In this document: in pieces, positions 1 to 12,348 of the stretch
Numbering within the stretch: position 1 is the first letter of the stretch
How the letters are laid out: the number at the start of each line of letters is the position of its first letter
DNA from: Pseudoscleropodium purum
Taxonomy: Eukaryota > Streptophyta > Bryopsida > Hypnales > Brachytheciaceae
Length of the DNA stretch: 64,000 nucleotides
Reading direction: 5' to 3'
NCBI GenBank assembly: GCA_963969395.1
Contig: OZ017796.1
Span: 3,102,501 to 3,166,500, forward strand
Made by a program: the position numbers and the translations under genes
Notes under the pieces: model-generated
Told to the model about the DNA's origin: nothing
Database searches by the model: none
What the model saw: the letters and a program-made list of their open reading frames with translations, nothing else

Positions 1-54
1 TATAAACAACAAATATTATAACAGAAATTATTTGGATTGTAACTTTTTCTACAG

Positions 55-1876
55 CTATATCCGATATGTGCGAGACCAGTTCAAACCATCCTTAACTCCC
101 GAAGCAAGTAAAGTTATAAGCAGCTATTACCAGCTACAGCGTCGTTCTGCTTCTCTCAATGCGGGTACATTTGGTTGAACCAGCTCATCCTTTTTGTCAG
201 GTCTTGTAACCAAGGCAAAGTGGCAGAATGCTCTTTGCACCTTACGACATCACGATGTTCAATGTTTTGAAACTTTTTTTTATTAACTATCACATGGAGT
301 GGTTGCAGCCAGGACAACTATTCGAATGCTGGAAAGTTTGATCAGACTAGCACAAGGTACAGACTTACTCTGAAAAACTACCCCACACGTCAAATGTAAT
401 CCGGCATTCAGAATTTAGTTATGACCCTCTAGTTGCACGAAATTATTGTGTCCAACTATCTATTACCCACATTGTTGTCCTGGTCAACGTGTCTTTGGAG
501 GTGTCTTCGTTCATATTGACTCGTGCATATTTGAAAATGTCTTTTGAACTATGTTTGATTCGATGTCTTACTGTGACTTCTGCTAATTCGTCCAGTTGCT
601 CGTGTTTTGCAAGAATAGCACATGCAAGGCTTATGTTCAGGGGAGAGGTTATTCAAGCGGATGCCATAGCAGCTGTTGTGTGCGTGGAATCTTCAATGAC
701 GACATCCGCCATCCTGGATGGAATGGGCAACGCCCTCCACTCCAGCTTTGCAGACAACCCTGACGAGGAATGTATCCTTAGTCTTAAATTTTTCACTTCT
801 TCTTCAGAACTATTCTCACACTCACAGACTCAATATTCTTCTTTTGGGCGCTACACGCTATTAATTCTATCAATTGCACTTTCTATATAATCAGACAGAT
901 TCAAAGCAGGAGAAGGAAGTTTTGTCAAAGCTCGACTTGTTTTCAGGTGCTCCAATCAACAGGCCGCCTGGGGACAACGTGGGAGACCAGCCTCCTGGGA
1001 ACACTGTCCAAGCACCGGAAAAACGGGCGCAAGTACGGAGTTATTACGACGTGGGGGGTAACACTCTTGATAATGACAATCTCATCACCACCCAGCAGCG
1101 GCAACCATACGTTAGTGCTCTAAATTCGAGCGGTGTCGTCCTGAGTCGCCTCCGAAAAGTTCCGCCTCCAGAGAATGTATCAGGTGCTTCCTCTGACTTG
1201 ACTTGATATGCTGATCTCCCACGTTTCACCAATATATATTGTGTTCACTTTCAAGTTCTGGACTCATCTTTGTTTACCGTGCTCCTTTTGGTTAAGATTC
1301 GCAAGCCAAACGGCTGAAGGAAACTCAAGCCCCTGTGCTTAGCAGTGAAATTGGAGGATTGCAGTCTTGGTCGCTTCTGAATAAGCTGCGAAATCCCCTT
1401 GACCACAGTCAGCCCGCCGGACGACGCGGTGGACTAGATGAAACAGGTAACTTCCTTGTGATGACTTGATAAGAATGACGTAGTTTTTACGACATATATT
1501 TGCTGGACATAGAATGTTAGTGTTGAATCACATCTAGAAATATTACGTTCTACAAGCTACTGCCAAGTATTCAGAGTATGCGCAGACAATTGCTATCTTT
1601 ATTATTTTACCCATCCTCCTTCAAAAGTGGAAAGCTTTTCTTTCGTCACAGATTGCAAGTGAGACTCTTTTAATTTCCGGACCTTCTAGATATTATTCTT
1701 ATGCTAATCTTATTTTGCTAATCTTATTCTTGCTGCTGCTCATCTTGCTGTACTTAATTCATCAACTCAATGTGTTGTGTGCAGGTAATGGTCGACAATC
1801 TACAGTGATTGCCCCTACTCAAACAGAAGAGGGTTTGCTTCTCGGCACACAACGCCAGGCCGAAGAGTCTCGCTGA
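55..1876 (+). CDS. MCM9: MCM9-like DNA helicase, C-terminal exons (gene enters from the left edge)
   Basis: MCM9 is an AAA+ helicase of the MCM family that works in homologous recombination and mismatch repair rather than as part of the MCM2-7 ring. I place exons at 55-164, 309-356, 619-771, 899-1183, 1297-1446 and 1785-1876 (TGA). Every junction is phase 1 and the frame stays open throughout. The first three exons give the conserved end of the MCM domain: YIRYVRDQFKP, ISSYYQLQRR, TTIRMLESLIRLAQAHARLMF and ESSMTTSAI. These are the arginine-finger/lid region and the following helices. The last three exons (about 175 residues) are polar, low in similarity and specific to this gene. They contain QPPGN, SYYDVGGNTLDNDN and QSWSLLNKLRNPLD. 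Exon 4 could instead stop at 946, which has the same phase. The N-terminal half and both Walker motifs lie outside the window. The family call is confident; the tail is inferred from splice phase. Confidence 0.88.
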
Positions 1877-2973
1877 AGCTATCTGGCGAGTTCGTGCATA
1901 GAAACATTAGCGAGAAATCCAAGTGAAAACGGTGTGGTGATCGGCCGGCTTTTGTGCATCCGTCACTACATTTTGGACTCTTGATTCTGGGGCCTGAAAG
2001 TCGGCGTGCCTTGGATGTATCTATCACTACATCACAGTGTTTCTGCATTTGACGGTACCGATAACTTCATGTGTGTTGGTTTCTGATGTGCGACATGTAA
2101 CACGTACTCATGGAAATGAGATGCTCTTGAATCTTTGCTGCAGAATGTATGACGTTCATTGTAAGATATCCCTCTTAGTCCTGTGCACTACATTGTAAAT
2201 TGCCAACACATTCCAAGGTATGCACTCCCGGTATGGTCTGGAGAGGTTTCGCTGTTTTGAGACCAATGCAGGTGACATCCTCTTGATTTAGGCCATGCAG
2301 GATTGCAGGAGCACTAGTTTGTTATAGTGAGTTTCCTGGAAACAGACGAACAGACGCTACTGCAAATCTTGGTCTATTTGCGTGACTGCGTGACGTTAAA
2401 GTGATAGTTCGAAGACTATTTTCGCGAACTGCCAAGAGGTATAAACATGAAGGTGAAACGAGAAAGAGTAAAATTAAATGGGGGTTTTCACAATGTCCAC
2501 GAAATAGTATATTAGCTACATTGTCCATTAAAATGCTGATCTTATTGTTCGCTCGCATTGAACTACAATCAGAGGAACATCGTCTGTTGCACAACTTTCC
2601 ACTCGATCAACTTACTGGCTACTTCGGGCACAACAGATCTATGTACAAGCAATCAGTACACGATGATAAGGTACAATACGTCTATAATCTATTACCCAAC
2701 GCCACTAGAACAATCCCAAGTTATGATTTGCCATCTGTGATCCTCCAAATATAATGAACACCAACGCCTACAAAAAAAACAGAGCAATAGTTATTCCCCC
2801 ACTCAACTGACTACAAAATGTCCACTCAGACTGTCCAATTTAATTCATGTTGCAAAAGTTAATCCATATGACGCAATAAATGTTAATCCAGACGAGTGAA
2901 AAACATCGCATGTACTGCCCCCAAATAAATAAATGATTCAAGAAAAAAGTTTCACGTGACCTGCTGAAAAATG
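1877..2973. other. Convergent 3' region between MCM9 and the L18a-like gene
   Basis: The two flanking genes point at each other, so this stretch should hold both 3' untranslated regions. Short open frames occur on both strands but none has a recognisable motif or splice context. I see no repeat or RNA gene here. Confidence 0.5.
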
Positions 2974-4063
2974 CTAATGAAATAAGAGACCAGAGTCTCG
3001 TGTAGGGTTTAGAGGTCTGAGTGTAGAAAACAGTAAGAAGATTACCGCAATGGCGCAAGCCGTCAACCCCGTTGTCTCCCTGTGGTCATAGCTGAGGCAG
3101 AAGAAAATGAACGTTCCAACGTACCATGGTACGGAAGCAATGAAAAACCCCAGAATAAATCTGCCCCCCCAATTCCATCAACCGATGAGATGAGAACACA
3201 CATTCACCACCACTCCCATCACAATACAAAAAAATCCGACCAAAAATATTTGCCAAATGAAATGAGAAGTTACAACACTTACAAGAACCACCCAAAGCCC
3301 AGACCACAGAAGGGCAAAGGATCCGTATCGTAGGTTCGTCTATGAGGATTCTCTTCTATGGGATATCCTGAAAAGCACACAAAGAATAAGAGATCAAAAC
3401 AAAAGACCAGCACATTCAGCCAACGTAGAACCTGAGGCGACCCCAATCGCTCATAACTCCCCAAAGACCCTTGTACATTGAATTTCCCACTTGGTACATG
3501 GTATATTGAGTACCGTCACTATCCCTAACACAATACAAAATTACGCACACGTAATACTCCGATTCTCGAACCTGCAGCTTGTTGTTCAGTTTAACGAAGA
3601 ATCTCTCATACGATCAGTGAACACAAGAAAAACGAAAAAAGGTGCTCACAAAGAGCGCCCCTGGAATCTCTAGGAGTTAAACCCAATCCTCTGCACCGAC
3701 CATAAAAAGAACCTAAAAAATCTGAACTTACTCTAACCCTTCTCTGTGATCAAACATATGCCCCCAAATACACTAGCAAGAACGACAGTAGCGGAGAATT
3801 CGCATCTCCACGGAAACCTGACGACCTGACCAAAGACTTAACGAACACGCCACCGCAACTGGAATTACACTAAAGAACCAAAAGGAGGAGAAGGTAAGCT
3901 GAATTTCGATGCGATCCAAGGGTCAGTTGCATCATGCACCTGTGACAGATTGGCTGTAGCCGCCCTGCTGGTAGTGAGGAGCTTGGCTCGGGGGCACAGG
4001 CTGCGGCATCCCCTGATTGCCCTGAAACGTGCCATAGTAACCCTCCTTCCCTTGCTGCGCCAT
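2974..4063 (-). CDS. 60S ribosomal protein L18a-like membrane protein
   Basis: Small plant-specific protein usually annotated 'ribosomal L18a-like'; its role is not established and it is not a ribosomal subunit. Three minus-strand exons, 4063-3940, 3367-3283 and 3160-2974, total 396 bases (131 residues). The phases agree at both junctions (phase 1, then phase 2). Exon 1 gives the Gln/Pro-rich N-terminus with MAQQGKEGYYGTFQG and repeated PQPVPP/HYQQGGY. Exon 2 gives the family hallmark LPFCGLGFGWFL, which runs into the first hydrophobic segment. Exon 3 continues with FILGFFIASVPWYVGTFIFFC (split by one junction), a second membrane segment, and then YDHRE and TACAIAVIF. The order of motifs matches the family. 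The last 15 or so residues after TACAIAVIF do not look like the usual C-terminus, so a further intron starting near 3010 is possible. It is divergently arranged with HSP101. Confidence 0.86.
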
Positions 4064-4634
4064 CGCTGCCACAATAGTTACAATTCCACTTCGCCCCCAA
4101 ACACCCAAAAGCCTGACTACTCAGAACTTTTGTGAGTAGACCAAATGACGGAGACCCCAGACGTCGAGAAAGTGAGAGATCCGTGCTACGCAATATGGGC
4201 GGAGGAAAGCTGAATGACAGCGGCGGAGCCAGATTTAGATACTCTGCTTTACGTAGATTCTAGAGGTAAGTGGGAAATGGAGTTCGGGAAAAGAACGGTC
4301 CTCTTGGAATCTACAATATTCGGAGATGCTAGAGCAGTGCCAGCTGGGTGCTTCGCCATGGATGAATGTCGAAGATGAACACCTGGCGAGGATGAACGAC
4401 ATGGATGAATGTCTGAGGCAATTTTCAGTGGGCAATATTCAGTAATAAAAGAAATGATCTCATTCCTCATAGCTCGGCCGGAGGATTGTTGCATGCCCAC
4501 TTGGCAAAATCCGAAGTGGCAAGGCCGCGTGGCCCACATACAGGACCCTCATTCGATCACTCTGGGCGGCAATTCAGTTCTTCCATCTGCTTCAGTTGCT
4601 TTCTGTGGCACTCTCTCCTTCCGTCACTCTGTTT

Positions 4635-4677
4635 TTCTCGAATCTTCTCGAGCTTTCTCGAGCGTTCCAGGCTCTTC
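4635..4677. promoter_or_regulatory. Heat shock element array (nTTCn/nGAAn pentamers)
   Basis: Heat shock factors bind alternating nGAAn and nTTCn pentamers. Here TTC begins at 4635, 4645, 4655, 4665 and 4675, GAA at 4640 and GAG at 4650 and 4660. Eight units therefore sit on one exact 5-base grid, with only the 4670 unit degenerate. It lies about 510 bases before the HSP101 start codon and about 570 from the divergent gene. The pattern is seen directly; control of HSP101 by it is inferred from the known heat induction of this family. Confidence 0.85.
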
Positions 4678-4884
4678 TGCTCCATTCCAGGCCCTTCTCC
4701 CAGGCCCTTCTCCACTTTGAATGCATGACGCTCTCACTCCGTCGTAGCTCTGCCATATATCAAGAACTCCTCGGGTTCCCTCTGGGCAACAGAAATTCTT
4801 GAACCGATTTGGGTACAGCATAGTCTTGTCAATTTTCGTTTCTTAATTTTGTAGGCTTAGGATTTCAATCTCAGTCGATCTGAG

Positions 4885-5085
4885 GTCTAAGTTGAGGTGG
4901 AGAGCTTTTGGAAGGAGGATTTCGTACTGGGGTTGTAGAGTTTGCGCATTGTTGTAGAGGCTGCGGAAGGTTTTTAGAACTTGGTTGAGAATTTTTACGG
5001 GTGGTATGCGATCTCCGCTCTTGAAGTTGGAGAGCTTTTAGAAGGGAGCTGCTTATCGAGGATATTGTAGTTGTGCAGTTTGCAG
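4885..5085 (+). repeat. Imperfect direct duplication upstream of HSP101
   Basis: A block of about 70 bases near 4885-4955 recurs near 5015-5085. The best-kept part reads GGAGAGCTTTTGGAAGGAG in the first copy and GGAGAGCTTTTAGAAGGGAG in the second, and both are followed by GTTGTAGAGTTTGCG/GTTGTGCAGTTTGCA. It probably forms part of the HSP101 leader or proximal promoter. Confidence 0.5.
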
Positions 5086-5114
5086 CTACTTCGATTGTTT
5101 GTTGTTTCAAGGAA

Positions 5115-5121
5115 TATATAA
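5115..5121 (+). promoter_or_regulatory. Candidate TATA box of HSP101
   Basis: TATATAA sits 69 bases before the HSP101 start codon. If used, it would give a 5' leader of about 40 bases. A second weak TATA-like site (CATATATC near 4752) is closer to the heat-shock-element array, so the real start point is open. Confidence 0.4.
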
Positions 5122-5189
5122 GTCTGTTGGAAATTTTTTTAAGTGCGCTGCGATAGAAAGTCGAGTGAAGTCATTTTCATCGGCACAGT

Positions 5190-8100
5190 ATGAATCCGGA
5201 GAAGTTCACGCACAAGACGAACGAAGCGCTCGCAGCTGGCCAAGAGCTAGCGACCGAGGCGGGCCATGCGCAGTATACGCCGGCGCATTTGGTTCTTGCG
5301 CTTCTCGATGACAGCGAAGGTCTGCTGAGGCAAGCCGTTACTTCGGCTACCGGCAGTGAAGGGACGATTGCCTCTGTGGAGCGAGTCTTGAAGAGCACAT
5401 TGAAGAAAATCCCGTCACAGAGTCCAGCTCCGGAGGCCTCCCCTCCTAATCCTGCACTTATCAAGTGTATCCGTAGGGCACAGAGTTTGCAGAAATCTAG
5501 AGGAGACTCGCACTTGGCAGTCGATCAACTCATTATTGCTTTGCTTGACGATGGACAAATCTCTGACTGTTTCAAGGATGCTGGCATCAGCGCTGCCAGG
5601 TGAGTATTTGTCGAAATTAGTGTTTGATATGTTGCTGTATTTGCCTTTTCTGTCTTGAACGTGCTGGAGTATTTGGGTTCAATTAGCTTAGGCTACTGTT
5701 TCCACAATTTACAAGCTTAGTCGCGGTGTATCGAGTGATGCTTTCCGCGAGGGCAATATTCGTGCGTGATGAAGGAACTTCTAAGAATCTGGATGTTTCA
5801 AGTCTTGTTTGTCTACCTTTCGATTCATAATTGCAACTGTAGCCAGATTTTTCGTTAGATTAGTCCCTTCCGGCCCCTGCTATTGCAGTCTGCCTATTCT
5901 TCTGTCTTTAATGTAGAATGTGCTTTTTTAGAGGTTTTCGAGTGCACTGTTTCTGAAGGAGAGAATAGCTTTGATTGGTATGTTCTGGAAATCACTTTTT
6001 TTATGTTGAGATGTTTCGTAACGTTTTTGAGTAACTAGAATGCTGCAAGGCCAGACATCAATTGAGATTGAAAATGTCCCAGTTTCTCTTCAGATTGAGA
6101 GAAAACAGTATGGTCGTTTGAACAATTTATGTGGCATGTTGCTGATGGACATGTTGATGATGACTGAAGTGTTGCTTTGGATTCTCTCTTTTTGACAGGG
6201 TAAAGAAGGAGCTTGAAACTGTGAGAGGAACAGCTAAAAAAGTGGAGAATGCCACTGGTGACACCAATTTCCAAGCCCTAAAAAAATACGGAAGAGATTT
6301 GGTTGAGCAAGCTGCGAAGTTGGACCCTGTCATTGGGAGAGACGATGAGATTCGGAGAGTGGTGAGAATCCTTTCACGACGAACAAAGAACAACCCTGTG
6401 TTGATCGGAGAACCCGGTGTTGGGAAAACGGCTGTTGCGGAGGGACTTGCTCAAAGAATCGTGAGAGGAGATGTACCGAGCAATTTAATGGATGTTCGGC
6501 TGGTTGCTCTCGATATGGGAGCTTTGGTCGCGGGTGCCAAATACAGAGGAGAGTTTGAAGAGCGCCTCAAATCTGTGCTCAAGGAGGTTGAAGAAGCCGA
6601 GGGCAAAGTCATTTTATTCATTGATGAGATACACCTTGTTCTGGGTGCTGGACGTACAGAAGGGTCTATGGATGCTGCCAACCTTTTGAAACCAATGCTT
6701 GCACGTGGCCAGCTGCGTTGCATCGGTGCTACGACGCTTGAGGAGTATAGGAAATATGTTGAGAAGGATGCAGCATTTGAGCGCCGATTTCAACAGGTTC
6801 TTGTAGCGGAGCCCAGTGTGCAGGATACTATCAGTATTTTGCGGGGTTTGAAAGAGAGATATGAGGGACACCATGGTGTTCATCTCTTGGATAGGGCTCT
6901 TGTTGTGGCCGCTCAACTCTCAAGCCGCTACATTACGGGGAGGTTTCTACCTGACAAAGCCATCGACTTGATAGACGAAGCGTGTGCTAATGTGCGTGTT
7001 CAACTCGATAGCCAGCCTGAAGAAATTGATGCGATGGAAAGGAGGAGGATCCAACTGGAGGTGGAGCTTCATGCTTTGGAAAAGGACAAGGACAAAGCTA
7101 GCAAAGCGCGCTCACTTGAAGTACGACAAGAACTGAATAATATCCAAGACCAGTTGAGGCCCTTGAAGATGAAGTACCAGAGAGAGAAAGAGAGGGTCGA
7201 TGAGCTTCGAAGATTAAAGCAAAAACGTGAAGAGCTCCAAGTCAACCTAGTTGAAGCAGAACGGCGTTATGACTTGGCGAGAGCTGCCGATCTAAAGTAT
7301 GGAGCCCTTCTAGAGCTGGAAAAGGCCATAAATAAGTTTGAATCTGAGCTCGGAGAGAATAGCATGCTCACAGAGACTGTGGGGCCCGATCAGGTTGCTG
7401 AGGTATGTGATCGTTGCTTTCTTCTACCGAATCTATAGCTAGTATGTCTGCACTATCTCGCACTGGGTTTTGAACATGACATCATGCATGTTCTTGTGTT
7501 ACAAAGTATTCAACCATCAATGCTTTTACGTTTAACTTTTTTGTCATCCTGCATACTTTACACTGATGATTGTAATTGGACTGTGTTTTTCAGGTGGTGA
7601 GTCGTTGGACTGGCATTCCAGTTACAAGGCTAGGCCAGAATGAGAAAGCGCGACTTCTGGGTTTAGCAGAGCGATTACACCAGCGTGTTGTTGGACAGAA
7701 TGAGGCAGTGCAAGCTGTAGCCGAGGCAGTGTTAAGATCTCGAGCAGGTTTAGGGCGACAACAGCAACCCACTGGATCATTCCTCTTCCTTGGCCCAACC
7801 GGAGTTGGAAAAACAGAGTTGGCTAAGGCTTTGGCAGAGCAACTGTTTGACAAAGAGAATCAGCTGATTCGCCTGGATATGTCGGAGTATATGGAACAGC
7901 ATTCCGTTGCACGTCTCATCGGTGCTCCACCAGGGTAAGTCTTTCATTGTCATTTCCTAAGGTTTATGTGGTTTATGGCTTTTTCATGTCTTTCAGTTGA
8001 AATCTAGGAATCAATGACTTCTGAAAATAGTGAATTACCTGTGGTTTCTCCACTGAATTCAATGTTTCATCTGGTTGCTGAAATTTTGGGACTACAATTT

Positions 8101-9122
8101 TTATGCAGGTATGTTGGACATGACGAAGGTGGTCAGCTCACTGAAGCGGTGCGGAGGCGTCCGTACAGTATTGTTTTGTTCGATGAAATAGAGAAGGCTC
8201 ATCCCTCAATTTTCAACACCCTCTTGCAGGTGTTGGATGATGGTCGTTTAACCGACGGTCAGGGCCGCACTGTGGACTTCACCAACACAGTTGTTATCAT
8301 GACATCCAATTTGGGAGCAGAGCACTTACTTTCTGGCTTGACTGGCATCATGTCCATGGAGGTTGCCAAGAAAAAGGTGATGGAGGAGGTGCGAATGCAT
8401 TTCCGTCCAGAGCTTCTCAACCGTCTGGATGAAATCGTGATATTTGAGCCACTTGCGCATGAACAACTGCTTAAGGTGGCTCGAATGCAGATGAGAGATG
8501 TTGCACTTAGACTTGCAGAGCGGGGCATCGCCTTGGCCGTCACAGATTCTGCTCTCAACCTTGTTCTGGAGGAGTCTTATGATCCTGTAAGTTGCCATTC
8601 AACCCTCCTGCTCATCTCTACAAATCTGTACTGCTGAGAATAATGTACCTATTATCATATTATTCATGATTAATCCCTCCCCCCCCCCCGCCCCCCGTAA
8701 CATGCTGTCTTTGAGCAAGTAGATTTGAACATGATGCAGCACGATTGTGTGTCATGGTGATTACTTGAAGCTCCCAGTCTCTGGCTTTCCATTTTTTCTG
8801 AAACATATTTTTGTTTGATGCCTATCAGGTTTATGGTGCACGCCCATTGAGAAGATGGCTGGAGCGCAAAGTAGTCACTGAGTTATCAAGAATGCTGATC
8901 AACGATGAAGTGGACGATAATTCGACTGTGTTTATAGACGCTAAGCCAGGAGCTCACACCCTTTCGTACAGAGTTGAACGCAATGGCGGGTTTGTTAATA
9001 GTGACACTGGAGTGAAGTCGGACATTCTCATTGAAGTCCCTAAGATGCCGCACCACGATGAGAAGAGGTTGAAGCTTGAAGAACTAGACACTGATGATGC
9101 CGATATGGAGGAAGATTTGTAG
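5190..9122 (+). CDS. HSP101: Cytosolic HSP101 / ClpB-type AAA+ disaggregase
   Basis: Hexameric AAA+ unfoldase that threads aggregated proteins through its pore with HSP70 help and gives plants acquired heat tolerance. Five exons, 5190-5599, 6199-7402, 7594-7934, 8109-8586 and 8829-9122, total 2727 bases (908 residues, the usual length for plant HSP101). Domains in order: Clp N-domain repeats (about 1-140); NBD1 with Walker A GEPGVGKT (207-214) and Walker [10 protein letters not shown]; the charged coiled-coil M domain (about 400-530); NBD2 with WTGIPV, Walker A GPTGVGKT (605-612), Walker [13 protein letters not shown] and MTSNLG; and the C-terminal [10 protein letters not shown]. The tail is acidic ([11 protein letters not shown]). 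The start is chosen because [14 protein letters not shown] is the family N-terminus and no transit peptide precedes it. That makes it the cytosolic rather than the plastid or mitochondrial ClpB. No damage is visible. Confidence 0.97.
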
Positions 9123-11439
9123 AGACTCCTTTGTGGATTGGTGGCAATGGCAGGACTTTGCTAAGCCACTAAATTGCATACACAAGTGGATTGCATTGTG
9201 AATGAGCACCCGTCTTGCTTTTATCCGAAGATGTTTTCGACAATCATGTGTGAACCTTGGCTGGTTTGGACGCACATCTCATTGTAGATAACAGATTAGA
9301 GCTTGTAGAGGATATACGTTCGTAAATCCCGCTTGGTGAGGTACATATGCTTACTGAAAGCTACTATATTTTTTTAATGTAGCTCACTGTTTCCTAGAAT
9401 CAAAATGTTCAATGTGTGGCTTGTGATGATGCACATCTGAGCTCCGTTTTTTTATCAAATTTTGCATTTCAAAGTAGACAATTTAGTCTCGGATCATAAA
9501 TTACAGTATGTCGCAGAATCTCAATTGCATAGAGGAATTGCTGGCAGTCTAAATGCGACGGACTTCTTTACATTACATTTGCTTTCCAGTGACTACGTTG
9601 TCAAATTGCAGTTGTTTTGTTTTCTGATGTAGAAGGAACTATAATTCGTTGCTGTAAAACTCAATTGAGTATGCTGATTACCTAAAAGCATCATTCTAAG
9701 GATTTGGATGACAATGATTGGAATTTTAGCTAAACTTAGCTTTACTGAATGCTGGGGGCGCTCATTTGCTCCCCGGAATGAGGAAAGCCCACAGCACCAT
9801 CATTCGTGACAAGCTCAATTCCATTGACTCTTGAAATAAACTAAATTGGGTCCCAAACGTCCTGGGAAGGAATATCTCTTTTGTCCTAAGACCCTGGGAG
9901 GAAATAGCTTGTTTGTTTTACTGATTATCTCAAAAACCTTCACTTTTTATCACACTTTCATTCCCAATGTGCCACCTTAATGTATGTAGTGGCATCATTT
10001 TGTACCTTTGACTACATTAGGATGCAAAAAAATACCATCAAAACATCCAAATAGGTTGCACAATTGGAAGGAGAAAAATAATGGGTATTCTAACTTAATC
10101 ACTAGGTGTTCAACCATCTATGTCAAATTTAATCCTATCACCTACAATTATTTCTTTCAATAGGGTGCTTCTTTCTACCATTGTAAAAATGAACCAATGT
10201 TTGGGAAAAACAGGTCGTTAGTTCATTGTTATCTAATGGAATTGGGAAAAAAACCAACTTCAATTTTAAAATGTTGGAAAGAAAGCCATAAAAAAATTTA
10301 TAAAATTTCTATTTAGAATAAATAAATAAAATCGGTCTCCGTACTTGAAAAACGAGTTCAATATGGGAATAAAAGGAAAACAGCTACTTAACCCCTACAA
10401 GATCATAAGGCCACTAAGTGGCTTCTACAACATTGTTTTTTGCACTACTAGAAAGGAAGGTGAGAAGAGCATGAAAAATGGTTTTATAGAAATAAAGTCA
10501 AAATGTAATACCAGGAATATGAGGATGCTAGATTTGGAAAATTTAAAGATTTATCTAGAGTATAAATGTCATTAGATAGTGTGGTTGTGAGAATACCAAG
10601 AATATGACGGTTGAAGAATGTCCATCTTCTTCCTCAAATCTTTTTGGATGTATCAAAGGTACTTTGATGGACCAAAGGAGGATAATGAAGAAAGCAACCT
10701 AGAAGACAATGGTGGAAAAAGCAACCTCTGAGGTGAATAGCAAGAAGAAGACTCTTGGGGGGCATCAAAGCAAAAGAGTTTAGAAACATTGCCTCAGAAT
10801 GCATTCCTTTCATTCTTTGCAACCTTCAACTTCAACATCAATTTTGGAAGGAATATTAGCCTTAACTAAGGATCTCCCTTCCCATTTCATTTGTTTCCGA
10901 ACATCAAAGATGTTGATTAGTTGGCAAGGTCAATATTTTTTGTTTTGTCTTACTTAAAAAGTTGAAAATTTTCAAAATTGAGAGCAAAGGACAAATTCTT
11001 CATTTGTTTTTTCTACCTTCATTATCTACAAAATAAAAATCTTCATAACCTTTATCTCATTATTTGGAATTGAATGATTCTAATGTTTTTGATTAGTTAT
11101 CAATCTAAACAATCCCCAAAAAATAATTCATATTTTTTTTAAATATATTTTTGATTGCCCAATTTGACATTGAAATAGAAAAAAAACTTCTAACCCTTTT
11201 GCAATATTTATGAGAATGACATGAAAAAAATAATGATATTCATTACTATCACACATAGATAGTAATGAGTAACATCCATTCTAAATAATTCATGCAAAAA
11301 TTCCAAGTTATGAAGTCAATAGAGCTTGCCTAAGTTTTTGAAAAGCCCAAAGTGAACTCCTTCGTCTTTTTGGAGTTAACCTTGCAAAAAAGACGAGCCT
11401 ATGACCATAGTTCATGCATCCCAATCTTTGAATCTATTT
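9123..11439. other. AT-rich intergenic DNA, no gene seen
   Basis: HSP101 3' untranslated region at the left, then AT-rich DNA with short chance open frames (for example 10345-10575 on + and 10634-10822 on -). None has motif, splice or codon support. Confidence 0.5.
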
Positions 11440-11715
11440 CATTAGAAGATTTTTGAAGGTTGTAAGAGCCCGTTTTGGACCTATTTCCTCGCAACTATTC
11501 CCCATAGTGAAGGAAATTGCTAACTGTTAGACAAAAATTTCAAATTTTTTTTTAATTAAATTCTTAAAATGCAAAACAAAGTTGAAAAAAAATCTTAATT
11601 GAAAAATGATGTGGCAGGGTCTTGGCCACATCAAATTGTTACACACTCATTGTAGCAATATAGTACCTGTAGTTCGTAGACCTTCATAACTTGAGGGCTC
11701 TAAAATCTTTTAATG
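11440..11715. mobile_element. CATTAGA-family MITE, copy 1
   Basis: Left end CATTAGAAGATTTTTG, right end AAAATCTTTTAATG, which are inverted and near complementary. The centre (11607-11633) is a perfect 9-base palindrome, TGATGTGGC, then 9 bases, then GCCACATCA. Between end and centre lies an A-rich stretch. No coding capacity. Family membership comes from comparing five copies in this window. Confidence 0.65.
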
Positions 11716-12046
11716 GGTAGCATTTTGCAACTATACATGAATGATTTTTTTGATTTCCTATATGGAATCCTATGTCTTTTGTGAGTCATGAAAATTTCAT
11801 TTTTTTGTGAAAATTTGAAATTATTGTTAATTCTTTAAGGAGAAAGTGGAAAAAATCCAATACTTGAAATTTTCACAATACATTAGGTATAAATTGTAGT
11901 ATATAACCTCATAACACAAACCAAAGTTACCATATAATTATAAAATTGTAAAATCAACAAACCATATATAGGTATAAAGCTCAAATTATAATAAATATTG
12001 AATTTTTTAAATTATTCCAATTAAAACTAACTAAAATAAAAACTAA

Positions 12047-12348
12047 CATTAGAAGAGTTTTGGGGGGTCCAGAAGCTTATTTCGGGCCTATTCCCCCGCA
12101 GCTGTTCCTTGTAGTGAGGAAAACAGCTCGCTATCAGAATTTTTTTTTCATAAATAAAAAAATAAAAAATTTATAGTCTTCAAATGCAAATAAATAAAAT
12201 AATAAAATAAAATAAAATAATAAAAATAAATTTGGTCAATGACATAGCAAGGTCTCGGCCACGTCAAACTGCTGCGCCGAATCTATTTCCTGTGTTTGTA
12301 GGCTGTGATAACTCACAAGCATCCAAAGGCCTCAAAAATCTTCTAATG
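12047..12348. mobile_element. CATTAGA-family MITE, copy 2
   Basis: Ends CATTAGAAGAGTTTTGG and AAAAATCTTCTAATG; centre TGACATAGC...GGCCACGTCA at 12240-12266. Internal words CCTATTCCCCCGCAGCTGTTCC and GTAGTGAGG line up with copy 1 330-600 bases away in the same orientation. The A-rich spacer is expanded as AAATA/AAAT runs. Confidence 0.7.

Larger units (their letters stand above)
4064..5189. promoter_or_regulatory. Divergent promoter region between L18a-like gene and HSP101
   Basis: 1.1 kb separates the two start codons. It holds the heat-shock-element array at 4635-4677, a weaker TTCTTGAA core at 4796-4803, a duplicated block near 4885-5085 and a TATA-like TATATAA at 5115-5121. Several open frames in 4235-4820 lie over this DNA but have no family resemblance and are best explained as chance. 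Confidence 0.6.

Noticed and set aside
2401..2754. 117-codon plus-strand frame between MCM9 and the L18a-like gene
   Set aside because: No recognisable motif, and it falls in the expected 3' untranslated regions of two convergent genes.
4235..4821. Several 60-100 codon frames on both strands between 4.2 and 4.8 kb
   Set aside because: They overlap each other and the heat-shock-element array; no homology recognised, so treated as promoter DNA.
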